Source: Ovis canadensis (taxonomy: Eukaryota; Chordata; Mammalia; Artiodactyla; Bovidae). From it: 64,000 nucleotides of DNA. A model generated the notes under the pieces. It was not told the DNA's origin. It searched no databases and worked only from the letters and a program-made list of their open reading frames with translations. Of this stretch, positions 26,480-38,424 are shown piece by piece. Made by a program: the position numbers and the translations under genes. The stretch covers positions 51,754,001 to 51,818,000 of the forward strand of contig NC_091249.1 in NCBI RefSeq assembly GCF_042477335.2, read 5' to 3'. How positions within the stretch are numbered: the first letter of the stretch is position 1; each line of letters opens with the position of its first letter.

Positions 26480-27230
26480 ATGCATTCTGGGAAACAAACT
26501 CACTCAGAAGGACAATGCTGGTAGTGGAGTGCAGTTTATTACACCGGCGGGCCCAAGGCAGAGTCTCCTCTTAGCCAAAGACCCCAGCTAGTTTTTGTGA
26601 AAACCTTATATCCCCTAAGTGTACGTGCACAAACCCACCTCCCCAAATTCCCTGACAATCAAAGTTAACCCGTGATTCATATGCCTTATGGGGAAGGCAA
26701 TGGCAACCCACTCCAGTTCTCTTGCTCATGAACGGAGGAGCCTGGTAGGCTACAGTCCATAGGGTCTCGAAGAGTTGGACACGACTGAGCAACTTCACTT
26801 TCATTTTTCACTTTCACGCACTGGAGAAGGAAATGGCAACCCACTCCAATATTCTTGCCTGGAGAATCCCAGGGACAGAGGAGCCTGGTGGGCTGCCGTC
26901 TATGGGGTCACACAGAGTCGGACACAACTGATGCGACTTAGCAGCAGCAGTAGCAGCATATGCCTTAAGCCTAGGTAGTTAACAGTGGACAATTATCAAT
27001 AGGCCTGTGGTCATACCCCAATAAGCATAATAGAACATATGATTCTCTTGAGTTACACAGACAATTAGGGTATTCTTTTAGCAATGGAGAGCCCTGGGGC
27101 TCTTCCTTCCGGGGGCCTGGTTTTCCAGTTGGTATATCGTTTCCAGAGATACTGGGCATATAGCTCAAAGTCCACAGTCCAGCCCACGATGGAGTCCTGC
27201 TTTCAAGATAGAACCTGTTCTGTTTCCTCC
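26480..27230 (-). mobile_element. LTR of a ruminant endogenous retrovirus, split by BOV-A2
   Basis: The parts gtgcagtttattacaccggc with gggcccaaggcagagtctcc, and after the SINE cagtggacaattatcaatag through ccagcccacgatggagtcct, match an LTR family I recall. TTTATT on the plus strand places the polyadenylation signal on the minus strand. The ends are approximate and no coding content was seen. Confidence 0.5.
26690..26958 (+). mobile_element. BOV-A2 SINE
   Basis: Two tandem Bov-A monomers (ggcaatggcaacccactcca near 26698 and again near 26833) followed by a short AGC-type tail agcagcagcagtagcagc. Confidence 0.85.
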
Positions 27231-27856
27231 TTTAGACTCACAGGTACCCATTCTCTAGACTGAATAATTACTGATTGTGCTTTATTTACTCTGTCACTTT
27301 TTTTTTTGGCTGAAATATTTTAAGGCGAATCTCGGACATTTTTGTCATTTTACCTCTAAATACCTTGGTATGTCAAAAATATGATAGTTACTTTCATACC
27401 GTAGTGCCATTATCATACTTAATGAAATTAACAATGGTTCTTTGGTATCAACTAACATTAGTTCATAGTTGAATCTCTTTGGTGTATTTTTGCTATTGTT
27501 TGGTATGCAAAGCCCAACATTTGGTTGTGATATCTCTTAAGTCTGTTTTGATGGACAGTGCTCTCCCTTTTATTCTGGGTCAGTGGCCAGTGGTGCTGAC
27601 ACTGGGTGTCCTGTACACCCATGACACTCTCCATGGCTTTCAATCTGTTTGTCTGTATAGCTGATGGTTTTGCTGCCCTGCCCAGGTTCTCTTTCCTGGC
27701 ACACCCAACTTTTGGCTACAGGGCTACAGTGAATGCGGGATGCTAAGGGTTCACAGGGGCCTTCTACTCAAGGGGACTGCTGCTAGAAATTTGTCAACCT
27801 GAGCTCACTCTCCTCATGGCTCACAGACAAAGACTGACAGGGGTGCTGAAGCCTGG

Positions 27857-28068
27857 GCTTCCTAGATAGCTCAGTGGTACAGAATCCACCTGCCAATGCA
27901 GGAGACACGGGTTCTATCCCTGGATCAGGAAGATCCCTTGGAGAAGGAAACAGCAACCCGCTTCAGTGCTTTTGCATGGCAAGTCCCACGGACAGAGGAG
28001 CCTGGCGGGCTACAGTCCATGGGTTTGCAAAAGAGCTGGAAAGGACTTAGCGACAAAACAACAGCAAC
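27857..28068 (+). mobile_element. Bov-tA SINE
   Basis: Head gggcttcctagatagctcag, a diverged B-box ggttctatccctgg and a diverged tail aaaggacttagcgac. Confidence 0.8.
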
Positions 28069-28186
28069 AACTGAAACCTAACTTTCTGACCTGAGGTGGG
28101 ACAGTACTGTAGTGGTGCTCGTGTTCTAGAGCTTTCCGGGAGATTAGGCAGAGCCTTGGCTTCAGCTGAAAGCACTTTTGCTTTTT

Positions 28187-28829
28187 CTAAAAAATTAATT
28201 TATTTTAATTGGAGGATAATTACTTTATAACATTGTGGTGGTTTTTGCCATACATTGATGTGAATCAGCCATGGGTACATGTGTGTTCCCACCCTGAACG
28301 CCCTCCCACCTCCCTCCCCACCCCATCCCTCTGGGTTGTCCCAGAGCACCAGCTTTCAGTGCCCTGCTTCATGCACTGAACTTGCACTGGTCTTCTATTT
28401 TACATACAGTAATATACATGTTTCAATGCTATTCCCTCAAATCATCCCACCCTCGCCTTCTCCCACATAGACCAAATCTGTTCTTTACATCTGTGTCTCT
28501 TTTGCTGCCTTGCATATAGGATCCTCATTAACATATTTCTAAATTCCATATATATGCAATAATATATTGTATTGGTGTTTCTCTTTCTGACTTACTTCAC
28601 TCTGTATAATAGACTCCAGTTTCATTCACCTCATTAGAATTGACTCGAATGTGTTCCTTTTCTTAGCTGAGTAATATTCCGTTGTGTGTATGTACCAGAA
28701 CTTCCTTATCCATTCGTCTGCCAATGGACATCTAGGTTGCTTCCATGTCCTAGCTATTGTAAACAGTGCTGCAATGAACACTGAGGTACACGTGTCTCTT
28801 TCAATTCTGGTTTCTTTTTTTGAAAGCAC
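28187..28829 (-). mobile_element. L1 (ruminant) 3' end
   Basis: Antisense copy. The minus strand at 28829-28626 encodes the C-terminal end of L1 ORF2 (FIAALFTIARTWKQPRCP is visible) with frame breaks, and the rest is 3' untranslated region. It is 5'-truncated. Confidence 0.8.
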
Positions 28830-29479
28830 TCATTTTCTTAGCTTCTTCCCCTGTTCTACTCTGCCTCTCTCACTTTCCTGCAGGTTTCTTTTGAGAGCAC
28901 TTGCTCTCAAAAAGAGAATCCTAGGGTCAAAATCTGCTCCTGGGAGACCTATTTTCTTCCTTACAGTGTGATTTAACTTTTACTTTGATTTCTTAAATAC
29001 CTACAAATGGAAATACCTTCTAGAAGCCTAATTAGAGCCAAGTTCGACTCTTTATAGCAAGATAACCTCATCAGAAGTCTGGTCAGCATATTGGAACCTG
29101 GAGGCATAGGGAATCAATGAGTTTAGTCTGATCCCTCCATTGTGAAGTTACCCATCAATCTCTCAACCAAATGCTTCACCCATCGGTTATTCCTTTACTC
29201 AGTTACTGCAGTAGGGGTGGCAAGGAGGTTACTTTTCTAATTCTTTTTCTAACATCCTTTCTTCCACATTTGTTACCTGCAACATTTCTATAGGGAAGAA
29301 CTTTCCTTTATCAATGAAAGGTATTTGGCTGTCCTGGAATGCAGTTTATTCAGGAAAGGTTAGTTTCTTTCTTGATGATTACCAATGCTCAGTAAAGAGG
29401 TGATGCCCATTGTTTCCTGGTTCTATTACCATTATTACTCAAGTCATTGTGTAGTCCAGTATCATAAAAATGTTTAGGT

Positions 29480-30226
29480 TTTTAAAGACAGAGATAAAAT
29501 TCATATAACATAAAAGTAACCATTTTAAACTTTTAAAAGTATGCAATTCAAAGCTTTTTAGTATATTCACAAAATTGTGCAACCATCATCACTATCTAAT
29601 TCTAGAACATTTTATTACCTAAAAGCAACCCCACCCATTAAGCTGTTAGTCCTCATGACTCCTCAGAAACCATTAATCTGCTTCCTGTTTCTATGGATTT
29701 GCTTATTGTGGGCATTTCATATAAATGGAATCATACAATAAGTGGCCTTTTGTGTCTGGCTTCTTTCCCTTGGCTTAATGTTTTCAACTTTCACCCGTGT
29801 GTTAACATGTGTCAGTTCTTCATTATTATTCGTTCACTACTGACTAATAGCACATGGTGCAGATATTTCACATTTTGTTTATCTGTTGATCAGGTGATGC
29901 ATATTTGTTTGGGTTGTTTCCTTTCTTTTTTGGCTATTAGGAATAATGCTGCTATGAACACTGAGATACAAGTTTTTGTGTGAACATATCTTTTAAATTG
30001 TCTAGAAGTAGAATTTTTGGCCATGTGGTAACTCTATGTTACTTTTTTAAGGAGGCTGTTTTCCACAGCCTCTGTTCTGTTTACATTTTCACCAGCAATG
30101 TGTGAGGGTTCCAGTTTCTCCACACCTGCATCATCATGTGTTGCTTTACCATTTAAAAAATTATAGCCACTCTGATGAGTGTGAAGTGGTATCTCATATG
30201 GTTATGATTTGCATGTCCCTGATGCA
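29480..30226 (-). mobile_element. L1M remnant
   Basis: Antisense of an old L1: tgcaaccatcatcactatct, atggaatcatacaataagtg, taatgctgctatgaacactg and ggccatgtggtaactctatg occur in the usual order. Confidence 0.65.
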
Positions 30227-30227
30227 T

Positions 30228-30515
30228 CGGAGAAGGCAATGGCAATCCACTCCAGTACTCTTCCCTGGAAAATTCCATGGACGGAGGAGCCTGGCAGGCT
30301 GCAGTCTGTGGGGTCGCTAAGAATCGGGCACGACTGAGTGACTTCACTTTCACTTTTCACTTTCATGCATTGGAGAAGGAAATGGCAACCCACTCCAGTA
30401 TTCCTGCCTGGATAATCCCAGGGACAGAGGAGCTTGTTGGGCTGCCGTCTATGGGGTCGCACAGAGTCGGACACGACTGAAGCGACTTAGCAGCAGCAGC
30501 AGCAGCAGCAGCAGC
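30228..30515 (+). mobile_element. BOV-A2 SINE with AGC microsatellite tail
   Basis: Two Bov-A monomers joined by cttcactttcacttttcact, ending in eight AGC-type repeats. The tail is a likely length-polymorphic marker. Confidence 0.88.
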
Positions 30516-30546
30516 AGATGCATCTGGACTGGACTGAACTGAACTG

Positions 30547-30706
30547 AATGCATCCGGTCCCATCACTTCATGGGAAATAGATGGGGAAACAGGGGAAACA
30601 GTGTCAGACTTTATTTTTTTGGGTTCCAAAATCACTGCAGATGGTGATTGCAGCCATGAAATTAAAAGACGCTTACTCCTTGGAAGGAAATTTATGACCA
30701 ACCTAG
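30547..30706 (+). mobile_element. BovB internal fragment
   Basis: Sense BovB from gcatccggtcccatcacttc to tttatgaccaacctag. This is a 160-bp internal slice with no 3' tail. Confidence 0.8.
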
Positions 30707-30709
30707 TCC

Positions 30710-31780
30710 ATAGGGAATAGTCCTTGTTCCCTCTTGTGGCAGAAATCTTAAGCTTCTCTCTATCCTGTAAGGCACCAGACCAGAGGCTGACAGACTCCCT
30801 TTTGCTTTTCGAAGGGTAGAGCTAAAGCTCAAGCTTGTGATCTCTCCCTGGCCAGCAGATTTAGGCCAGCTGTCTACACACGCCCACCGTTTTCCACCTG
30901 AACTTATTCTCATCGCCATCAGGCGTGCATGCAGGGAGGTAAGACACAGGGTGGAGGTGTGTAGATGAGATACATGGACCATTGGCAGTACATGTAAGTC
31001 ATCTGGGGAGAGTGTGTCCTCAGCAGCTTGTGGGCAGACTTCTAAATGGAGTTCGTGACATTCAGTAGGATCCATGTCCCTTTAAGGTCCTCTGAGAATC
31101 CTATCTGCTCTCTCCCAGCCTCTTTCCACCCCCAGTCATGTAGCTCACAACTCAGTACTCTGGATGGAACAAGAGAGAAATGGCTTCTTTGGCACGATCC
31201 CACAGTGCTGGGGAAGTTAGGTGCTCATTCACACACTCTCACTTTAACCTGCAGGAGAAATCACTGGCCAAGGAAATGATTCCTTGGCAATGAGGTGTGT
31301 CAGTTTGGAGGACAAGTGATGCAGGTGCAGTCAAACTGTTCCTCTTAGCCTCTCCAGTGTGTTCAAATGTATATTTTTCTGCTCCAACTATGTGCTGGAA
31401 TTTCTCTTCTGGAAACCTGGACTTCCACAAAATCTCTCATATCTATGAGTGATTGTCTAAGACAGTGTTCTTCAGGGAGAGAGGCCCACTCCTTCCTCAT
31501 AATCTTTATCATGCCTCCTGGATATGTACAGCTGTCATTTTCTCATATTTATGTCAAGTCAAGTGTTACAAAACAGCTCCAAGCTCCTTCATCCAACTAG
31601 TTTGCCTATCCAATATATCCCAAAATTTATATTACAGAAACTGTGATACTGATATTGTTGTCAAATAATTTGGAAAAAAATTAACCAAAAAAAGATAAAC
31701 AATATATTTTCAGGTCACCCATCTGCAGCCTCTGATAACAGCCTACTTCTAGTTGTCTAACTTGCAGTAAGTGTATTCTC
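30710..31780. other. No gene seen
   Basis: No supported exon, RNA gene or named repeat. Open frames here are short and on both strands. Confidence 0.35.
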
Positions 31781-31784
31781 CCTT

Positions 31785-34700
31785 TATGGATCACTGCCTT
31801 GTTGTGACAGAGGGGCTTGCATAACTCAATGAAGCCATGCTGTGCAGGGCCACCCAAGACAGACAGGTTATAATGGAGCGTTCTGACAAAATGTGATCCA
31901 CTGGAGAAGGGAATGGCAAACCACTCCTGTATATTTGCCGTGAAAACCCCATGAGCTGCAGAAAAAGGCAAAAGATATGACACTGAAAGATGAGCCCTCA
32001 AGGTTGGAAGGTGTCCCATATGTAATGGGGAAGAGCAGAAGACAACCGCTAATAGTTCCAAAAAGAATGAAGCAGCTGGGCCAAAAAGGAAATGACGCTC
32101 AGTTGTGGGTGTCTGGTGATGAAAGAAAAACCCAATGCTGAAAAGAACAGTATTGCATAGGAACCTGGAATGTTAGGTCCACAAATCAAGGTAAATTGGA
32201 TGTGGTCAAGCAGGAAATGGCAAGAGTAAACATTGACATCTTAGCAATCAGTGAATTAAAATGGATGGGAATGGGTAAATTTAATTCAGATGACCATTAT
32301 ATCTACTACCGTGGACAAGAATCATGTAGAACAAATGGAGTAGCCCTCATAATCAACAGAAGAGTCAGAAATGCAGTACTTGGGTGCAACATCAAAAATG
32401 ACAGAATGATTTCTGTTCGTTTCCAAGGCAAACCATTCAACATCACACTAATCCAAGTTTATGCCCCAAACACCCAAGCTGAAGAAGCTGAAGTTGATCA
32501 ATTCTATGAAGACCACAAGACCTCCTAGAACTAACCCCCAAAAAGATATCCTATTCATCAATGGGATTGGAATGCAAAAATAGGAAGTCAAGAGATACCT
32601 GGTGTAAAAGGCAAATTTGGTCTTGGAGTACAAAATGAAGCAGGGCAAAGGCTAACAGAATTCTGCCAAGAGAATGCACTGGTCATAGCATAACAGCCTT
32701 TTTCAACAACGCAAGAGATGACTTTACACATGGACATCACCAAACGGACAATACTAAAATCAGGTTTATTATATTCTTTGTAGCTGAAGATGGAGAAGTT
32801 GTATACAGTCAGCAAAAGCAAGATCTGAAGTTGACTGTGACTCAGATCATGAGTTCCTTATAGCAGAATTCAGGCTTAAACTAACAAAAGTGGGGAAAAC
32901 CACTAGGCCAGTCAGGTATGACTTAAATTAAATCCCCTGTGAATATACAGTGGAGGTGACAAATAGATTCAAGAGATTAGATCTAGTAAACAGAGTGCCT
33001 GAAGAACAATGACAGAGGTTCATAATATTTATTGCACAGGAGGCAGTGAACAAAATCATCCCAAAGGAAAAGAAATGCAAAAGTGGTTGTCTGAGGAGGC
33101 TTTAGAAATAGCTGAGGAAAGAGAAGTGAAAAGCAAGGGAGAAAGGGAAAGGTACACTCAACTAAATGCAGAGTTCCGGAGAATAGCAAGGAGAGATGAG
33201 AAGGCCTTCTTCAATGAACAATGCAAAGAAATACAGGAAAACAACAGAAGGGGAAAGACTAGCGATCTCTTCAAGAAAACTGGAAATGTCAAAGGAATAT
33301 TTCATCCAAAGATGGGCACAATAAAGGACAGAAATGGTAAAGACACAATAGAAGCAGAAGAGATGAAGAAGAGATAGCAAGAATACTCAGAAGAGCTATA
33401 CGAAAAAGATCTTAATGACCCAGATAATCATGATGTGGTCACTCACCCAGAGCCAGACATCCTGGAATGCAAAGTCAAGTGGGCCTTACGAAGCACTGCT
33501 GCCAATAAAGCTAGTGGAGGAGATGGAATTCCACAGAGCTATTTCAAATCCTAAAAGATGAAGCTATCAAAGTACTGCATTCAATATGTCAGCAAATTTG
33601 GAAAATCCAGCAGGACTGAAAAAGGTCAATCTTCATCCCAATTCCCAAGAAAGGCAGTATTAAAGAATATTCAAACTACTGTAAAATTGCACTCACCTCC
33701 CATGCTAGTAAGGTTATGCTCAAAATCTTTCAGGCTAGGCCTCAGCAGTACGTGAACTAAGAGCTTCCAGATGTTCAAGCTGGGTTTAGAAAAGGCAGAG
33801 GAACCTCAGAGATCAAATTGCCAACATCTACTGGATCAGAGAAAGCAAGGGCATTCCAGAAAAATATCTACTTCTGTTTCATTAACTAGCTAAAGCCTTT
33901 GACTGTGTGGATCATAACAAATTGTGGAAAACTCTTAAAGAAATGGGAATACCAGACCACTTTTACCTGCATCCTGAGAAACCTGTTTTCAGGTCAAGAA
34001 GCAACAATTAGAATGTTATATGGAACGACTGACTCGTTCAAAATTGAGAAAGGAGTACAACAAAGCTGTGTATTGTCACCCTGTTTATTTAACTTATATG
34101 CAGACTACATCACGTGAAATGCTAGGCTAGGTGAGTTACAAGCTGGAATCAAGATTGCCAGGAGAAATATCAGCAACCTCAGATATGCAGATGATACCAC
34201 TTTACAGCAGAAAGCAAAGAGGAACTAAAGAACCTCTTGATGAAGGTGAAAGAGGAAAGTGAAAAAGCCAGCTTAAAACTCAGTCTTAAAAAAACTAAGC
34301 TCATGGCATCTGGTCCCACCACTCCATAGCAAATAGAAGGGGGAAAGGTGGAAGCATTGACAGATTTCCTCTTTTGGGCTCTAAAATTACTATGGATGGT
34401 GACTGCAATTAAGAAATTAGAAGACAGTTGCTTCTTGGCAGGAAAGCTACAACAAACTTAGACAGTATATTAAAAAGTAAAGACATCATTTTGCCAACAA
34501 AGGTCCGTACAGTTAAGGCTACAGTCCATGGGGTCGCTAAGAGTCGGACACGACTGAGCGACTTCACTTTCACTTCTCCCTTTCATGCATTGGTGAAGGA
34601 AATGGCAACCCACTCCAGTGTTCTTGCCTGGAGAATCCCAGGGACAGGGGAGCCTGGTGGGCTACTGTCTGTGGGGTCGCACAGAGTCGGACACGACTAA

Positions 34701-35150
34701 AGTGACTTAGCAGCAGCAGCAGCATGGTCTTTCCAGTAGTTACGTATGGATGCGAAAGCTGGACCATAAAGAAGATTGAGCACTGAAGAATTGATGTTTT
34801 CAAATTGTGGTGCTGGGGAAGACTCTTGAGAGTCCTTTGGACAGCAAGGACATCAAACCAGTCAATCTTAAAGGAAATCAACCCTGAATACTCATTGGAA
34901 GGACTGATGCTGAAGCTCCAATATTTTTGCCACCTGATGCAAACAGCCGACTCATTGGAAAAGACCCTGACACTGGGAAAGATTGATGACAGGAGGAGAA
35001 GGGGGCGACAGAGGATGAGATGGTTGGATGGCATCACTGACTCAATGGACATGAATTTGAGCAAACTCCAGGAGATGGTGAGGGTTAGGGTAGCCTGGTG
35101 TGCTGCAGTCCACCACGCTGCAAAGAGCTGGACAAGACTTGGTGATGCAA
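31785..35150 (+). mobile_element. BovB LINE, nearly full length, decayed
   Basis: Starts with the BovB 5' region (ggatcactgccttgttgtga), passes through the APE-type endonuclease domain (open from 32196 to 32528, with ISELKW and QVYAPN visible) and the reverse transcriptase, and ends at about 35150 in the 3' region. Many stops and frameshifts make it inactive. A BOV-A2 copy interrupts it at 34515-34724. Confidence 0.88.
34515..34724 (+). mobile_element. BOV-A2 SINE nested in BovB
   Basis: Starts inside the first monomer at ggctacagtccatggggtcg and ends in AGC repeats before atggtctttccagtagtt, where the BovB sequence resumes. The 5' junction falls at a shared aaggcta-like sequence and no clear target duplication is seen. 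Confidence 0.8.
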
Positions 35151-35566
35151 TAGAAAAGTATATTCACTTTCATCTGTTGTTTGATCTAACTTTCTTCCTG
35201 TTTTCACCATGCTACACTTATCTTCCCGATTCCTTTCTTTTTCAAAGTCTTTGTCTTACAGTATTATATATTCATGGGTACTGGATTATATGTTAAATTA
35301 TATTGAAATCCTTTATACATTTGCATCTTTATAGGCTCCACTGCCCCAAACTGAAATTTCTTCTCTATTCTCCCCATATGCAAACCATTTATCTTTCCAT
35401 GTTTTCCTTATATACTGTTTCCTTTATAAAGATCTTGGCATCCCTCTTCCTATTCATCCATCCATCCACCCAGGTCTCACCCCATACTGAATTCTGAGAG
35501 CTCTGAGTACCCCATTTGTTAGATCACCTGGAATCTAATCATATGTGCATGTCTTGCTCTCTGTTG

Positions 35567-36120
35567 TGGGTTGAATGGTGATGCCACAGAAGATATGCCT
35601 ATGTCCTAATCCCTGGACCCTGTGAATATGAGCTTATATGGAAAAAAATTCTTTGCTGATATAATTAATTCAAGGACCTTGAAATGCCATCATCCTGGAT
35701 TACCTTGGTAGGTCCTAAATCAAATGAAAAATGTCCTTCCAAGACACAGAACAGGAGACACAAGAGGAGGAGATGAAGGCATACACAAGCTAAGGGATGC
35801 CTAGAGCCACCTGCAGCTGGAAAAGGATGAAGGATTCTCTTCAAGAGCCTTTGAGGGGGGTTCAGGATTGGGAACTCATGTACACCCATGGCAGATTCAT
35901 GTCAATGTATGGCAAAACCAATACAGTATTGTAAAATAAAAAATAAAATAAAATAAATTTAAAAAAATAAAATAAAAAATAAAAGGCAAAAAAAAAAAAA
36001 GAGCCTTTGGAAGGAATGTAGCCCTGCTGACACCTTGTTTCTGTACTTCTGGCGTCTAGAACTGAGACAACAGACTTTTGTTGTTGTTGGTAATTTGTTA
36101 AGGCAGCCACAAGAAACTAG
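35567..36120 (+). mobile_element. MLT1-type MaLR LTR
   Basis: Phrases tgtgggttgaatggtgatgc, cctaatccctggaccctgtg, catcctggattaccttggta and gctgacaccttgtttctgta follow the MLT1 consensus order I remember. A 3'-truncated L1 piece is inserted at about 35862-35999. Confidence 0.65.
35862..35999 (+). mobile_element. L1 3' end with A-rich tail
   Basis: Starts ttgggaactcatgtacacc region, contains ggcagattcatgtcaatgta and ends in AAATA-rich sequence and poly-A. It is flanked by agagcctttg on both sides (about 35850 and 35999), a target-site duplication. Confidence 0.65.
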
Positions 36121-36121
36121 A

Positions 36122-38420
36122 AATTCAAATGACCAGCTCTTACCTCTTTGTATGTGATCTTTCCTCTACCTGGAGAAAAGTAGCCAGAACAGAGAAGCAG
36201 AAACAGAAAAAAAGAACACCAAGAACTGAGTTGAATTAGCCCCATTTCAGAATGACCCATCCCTTACTAGCTGGCTCTCTTCTCTAAATCAGGGACATGT
36301 GCCATTTCCCCCAGAGAGTGACTGTGAAGTTTCCACGTGGAAACGGATGGGGAGGCTGACACGAAGAAACCCCTTTCCATTGTGTGTGCAGCTCTTCCAC
36401 GCGCTCATTCACTGCTGCTGTTTTGTGACTTGTTTCTCTGTCGAAGTGACAGGATAATGTCTCAACTATGTGGGCAGAGGACAGAGTCCCTCTGAAAAGT
36501 GTGCGGTCATTCTAGGGTTAATCATGAGGAAGAGGCAAGTCCTAGACATGAAGTCATAATTTGGAAAGCAAGCTGCAGGCAGCCTCTCTGGAGTTGGGAT
36601 TTTGATATAGCGGCCTCCTTTCAGTTTCTCCAAATAGCCATGTTCTTTTTGTTTTAGGCTTCTGTATTTGCTATTCTCTCTAGCCAGAACATTCTTTCCC
36701 CAGCTAACGTCTATCCTGAGTCTGAGTTCTGAAAAGCACCCTTCTATGACTAACTAGATTAGACCAGGACCCTTGAAATACTGCCCTTAGCACAATGCCC
36801 TCCTCCTCAGAAGCATGCATCACCCTTGCATCTTGTTCAGTATTCTGACTCATTTGGTGTTACACTGCAGGTTCCATGGGCAAGAATGTGCCCATCTAGG
36901 TCACTTTCCTTCCCCTGCACCAGAGAGTAGAGCACCCTCCCCATCCCCATCCCCACCAACTTCAGATGAGGGAAGTGAGCCTAAGGTCACATTCTATGGT
37001 TAGAGTTATTCTCCAGTGGTCCCTGCCCCCAGCCTTCAGTTAAGCCTCATTCATATTTTCTGAGGCCAACTGTGGCCAGATGCACAAGTGAGCAACACCC
37101 CTGAGGCTTGTAGTCACCCTCAGGATTATCCTAGGGGAGGGTGAGTCTCTGTCAGGGGCCAGGGCTATCACAGCCACCCCTTCCCATTGGGAGTGTCTCT
37201 TATTAATACTCCTGGCCTTGACAATTTGGACGTGAATTTATTGAAATGCCAACCAGTGAAATTCTTTATAACAGAAAATGTCAAATTCACATGAGAGATG
37301 ACTATGGTGCAACAGGGCCACCAGCATAGGACTCGGTAAAATGTGGACTAGATCAGGCAGAAGCAATGGGGGGCATCTATACCTATGTGCCAGGGCTTCC
37401 CAGGTGGTACCAGTGGTAAACAACCTGCCTGCCAATGCAGATAGACATAAGAGCTGTGGGTTCTGTCCATGGGTCAGAAATATCCCCTGGAGGAGGGCAT
37501 GACAACCCACTCCAGTCTTCTTGCCTGGAGAATCCCATGGTCAGAGGAGCCTGGCAGGCTGCAGTCCATAGGGCTGCAAAGAGTTGAACATAACTGAAGT
37601 GACTTAGCATGAACGCTTGCACACCTGTGTGCACTTGTGAAGGTTGAGTTACGGGAGATGCTGAGTGTAATGGAAACAGTGACCTGGAACTTCAGGCATC
37701 TCCTGGAAAGATAAGCCAATGGGATCACAGAGAGACAGAGGTCAACCGAAAAAAAGCAGGACCACAGAGGGGCGTATCAGATTCCTTGAAGAGCCCAGCA
37801 GTCCAAGTAATTGGAATAAGGTGGCACGTGAGCCTGACTAGAACCCAGAGAGAGAAGATGCAGTGGGCACACAATCACCAGCAGCACTCAGGTTACCCAA
37901 AAGAGGGGCCCAAATTGGACTTTTATAGAAAAGGTTCCACATGCTGCTAATGCTTCTGGGATAAAAGCATTTTTCACCTCATCCACTTTGGGATCAATCT
38001 CCCACCAAAGCCTCACATGTTAAACATCTGATTGGCCACATAGAACGAATTGTAGCATAGGAGGCAACAAATGTTTAGCTCAGAAAATTGGACAGTTATA
38101 ATTTATATTTACTCCTATTTTCTCCATCTCGGGATAGTTCACTCATCCTAATTAACATGGGAGTGGGGATAACACTCACCACCCTCCTGCTCAGCTAGCA
38201 GCTCCTCCCACCCATGTGTCTCCAGCTGGAAACTCATTCCCTCCCAAATCCCAACTGAGAAAACCAGCTAAAAGAGATCCTCTCTCCCCCTGCCAGTTAA
38301 CAAGGAAATCCCTCAGGGTTGGGAAGGATGGGAGAAGTCAGGAGACAGACCAGGCCAGACCACCTCCCGTCGTTCAGCAGCAGGGGATTGACTGGAGGCC
38401 AGGCCTCTGGTCTCTGAGGC
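36122..38420. other. No gene seen, one SINE
   Basis: Single-copy-looking DNA on the 3' side of the p24-like locus. It contains a Bov-tA SINE (about 37394-37612, plus) and no other feature I can support. An AATAAA polyadenylation signal for the p24-like locus is not obvious in the first few hundred bases past its stop. Confidence 0.4.
37394..37612 (+). mobile_element. Bov-tA SINE
   Basis: Head gggcttcccaggtggtacca, tail cataactgaagtgacttagc. Confidence 0.8.
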
Positions 38421-38424
38421 TGAT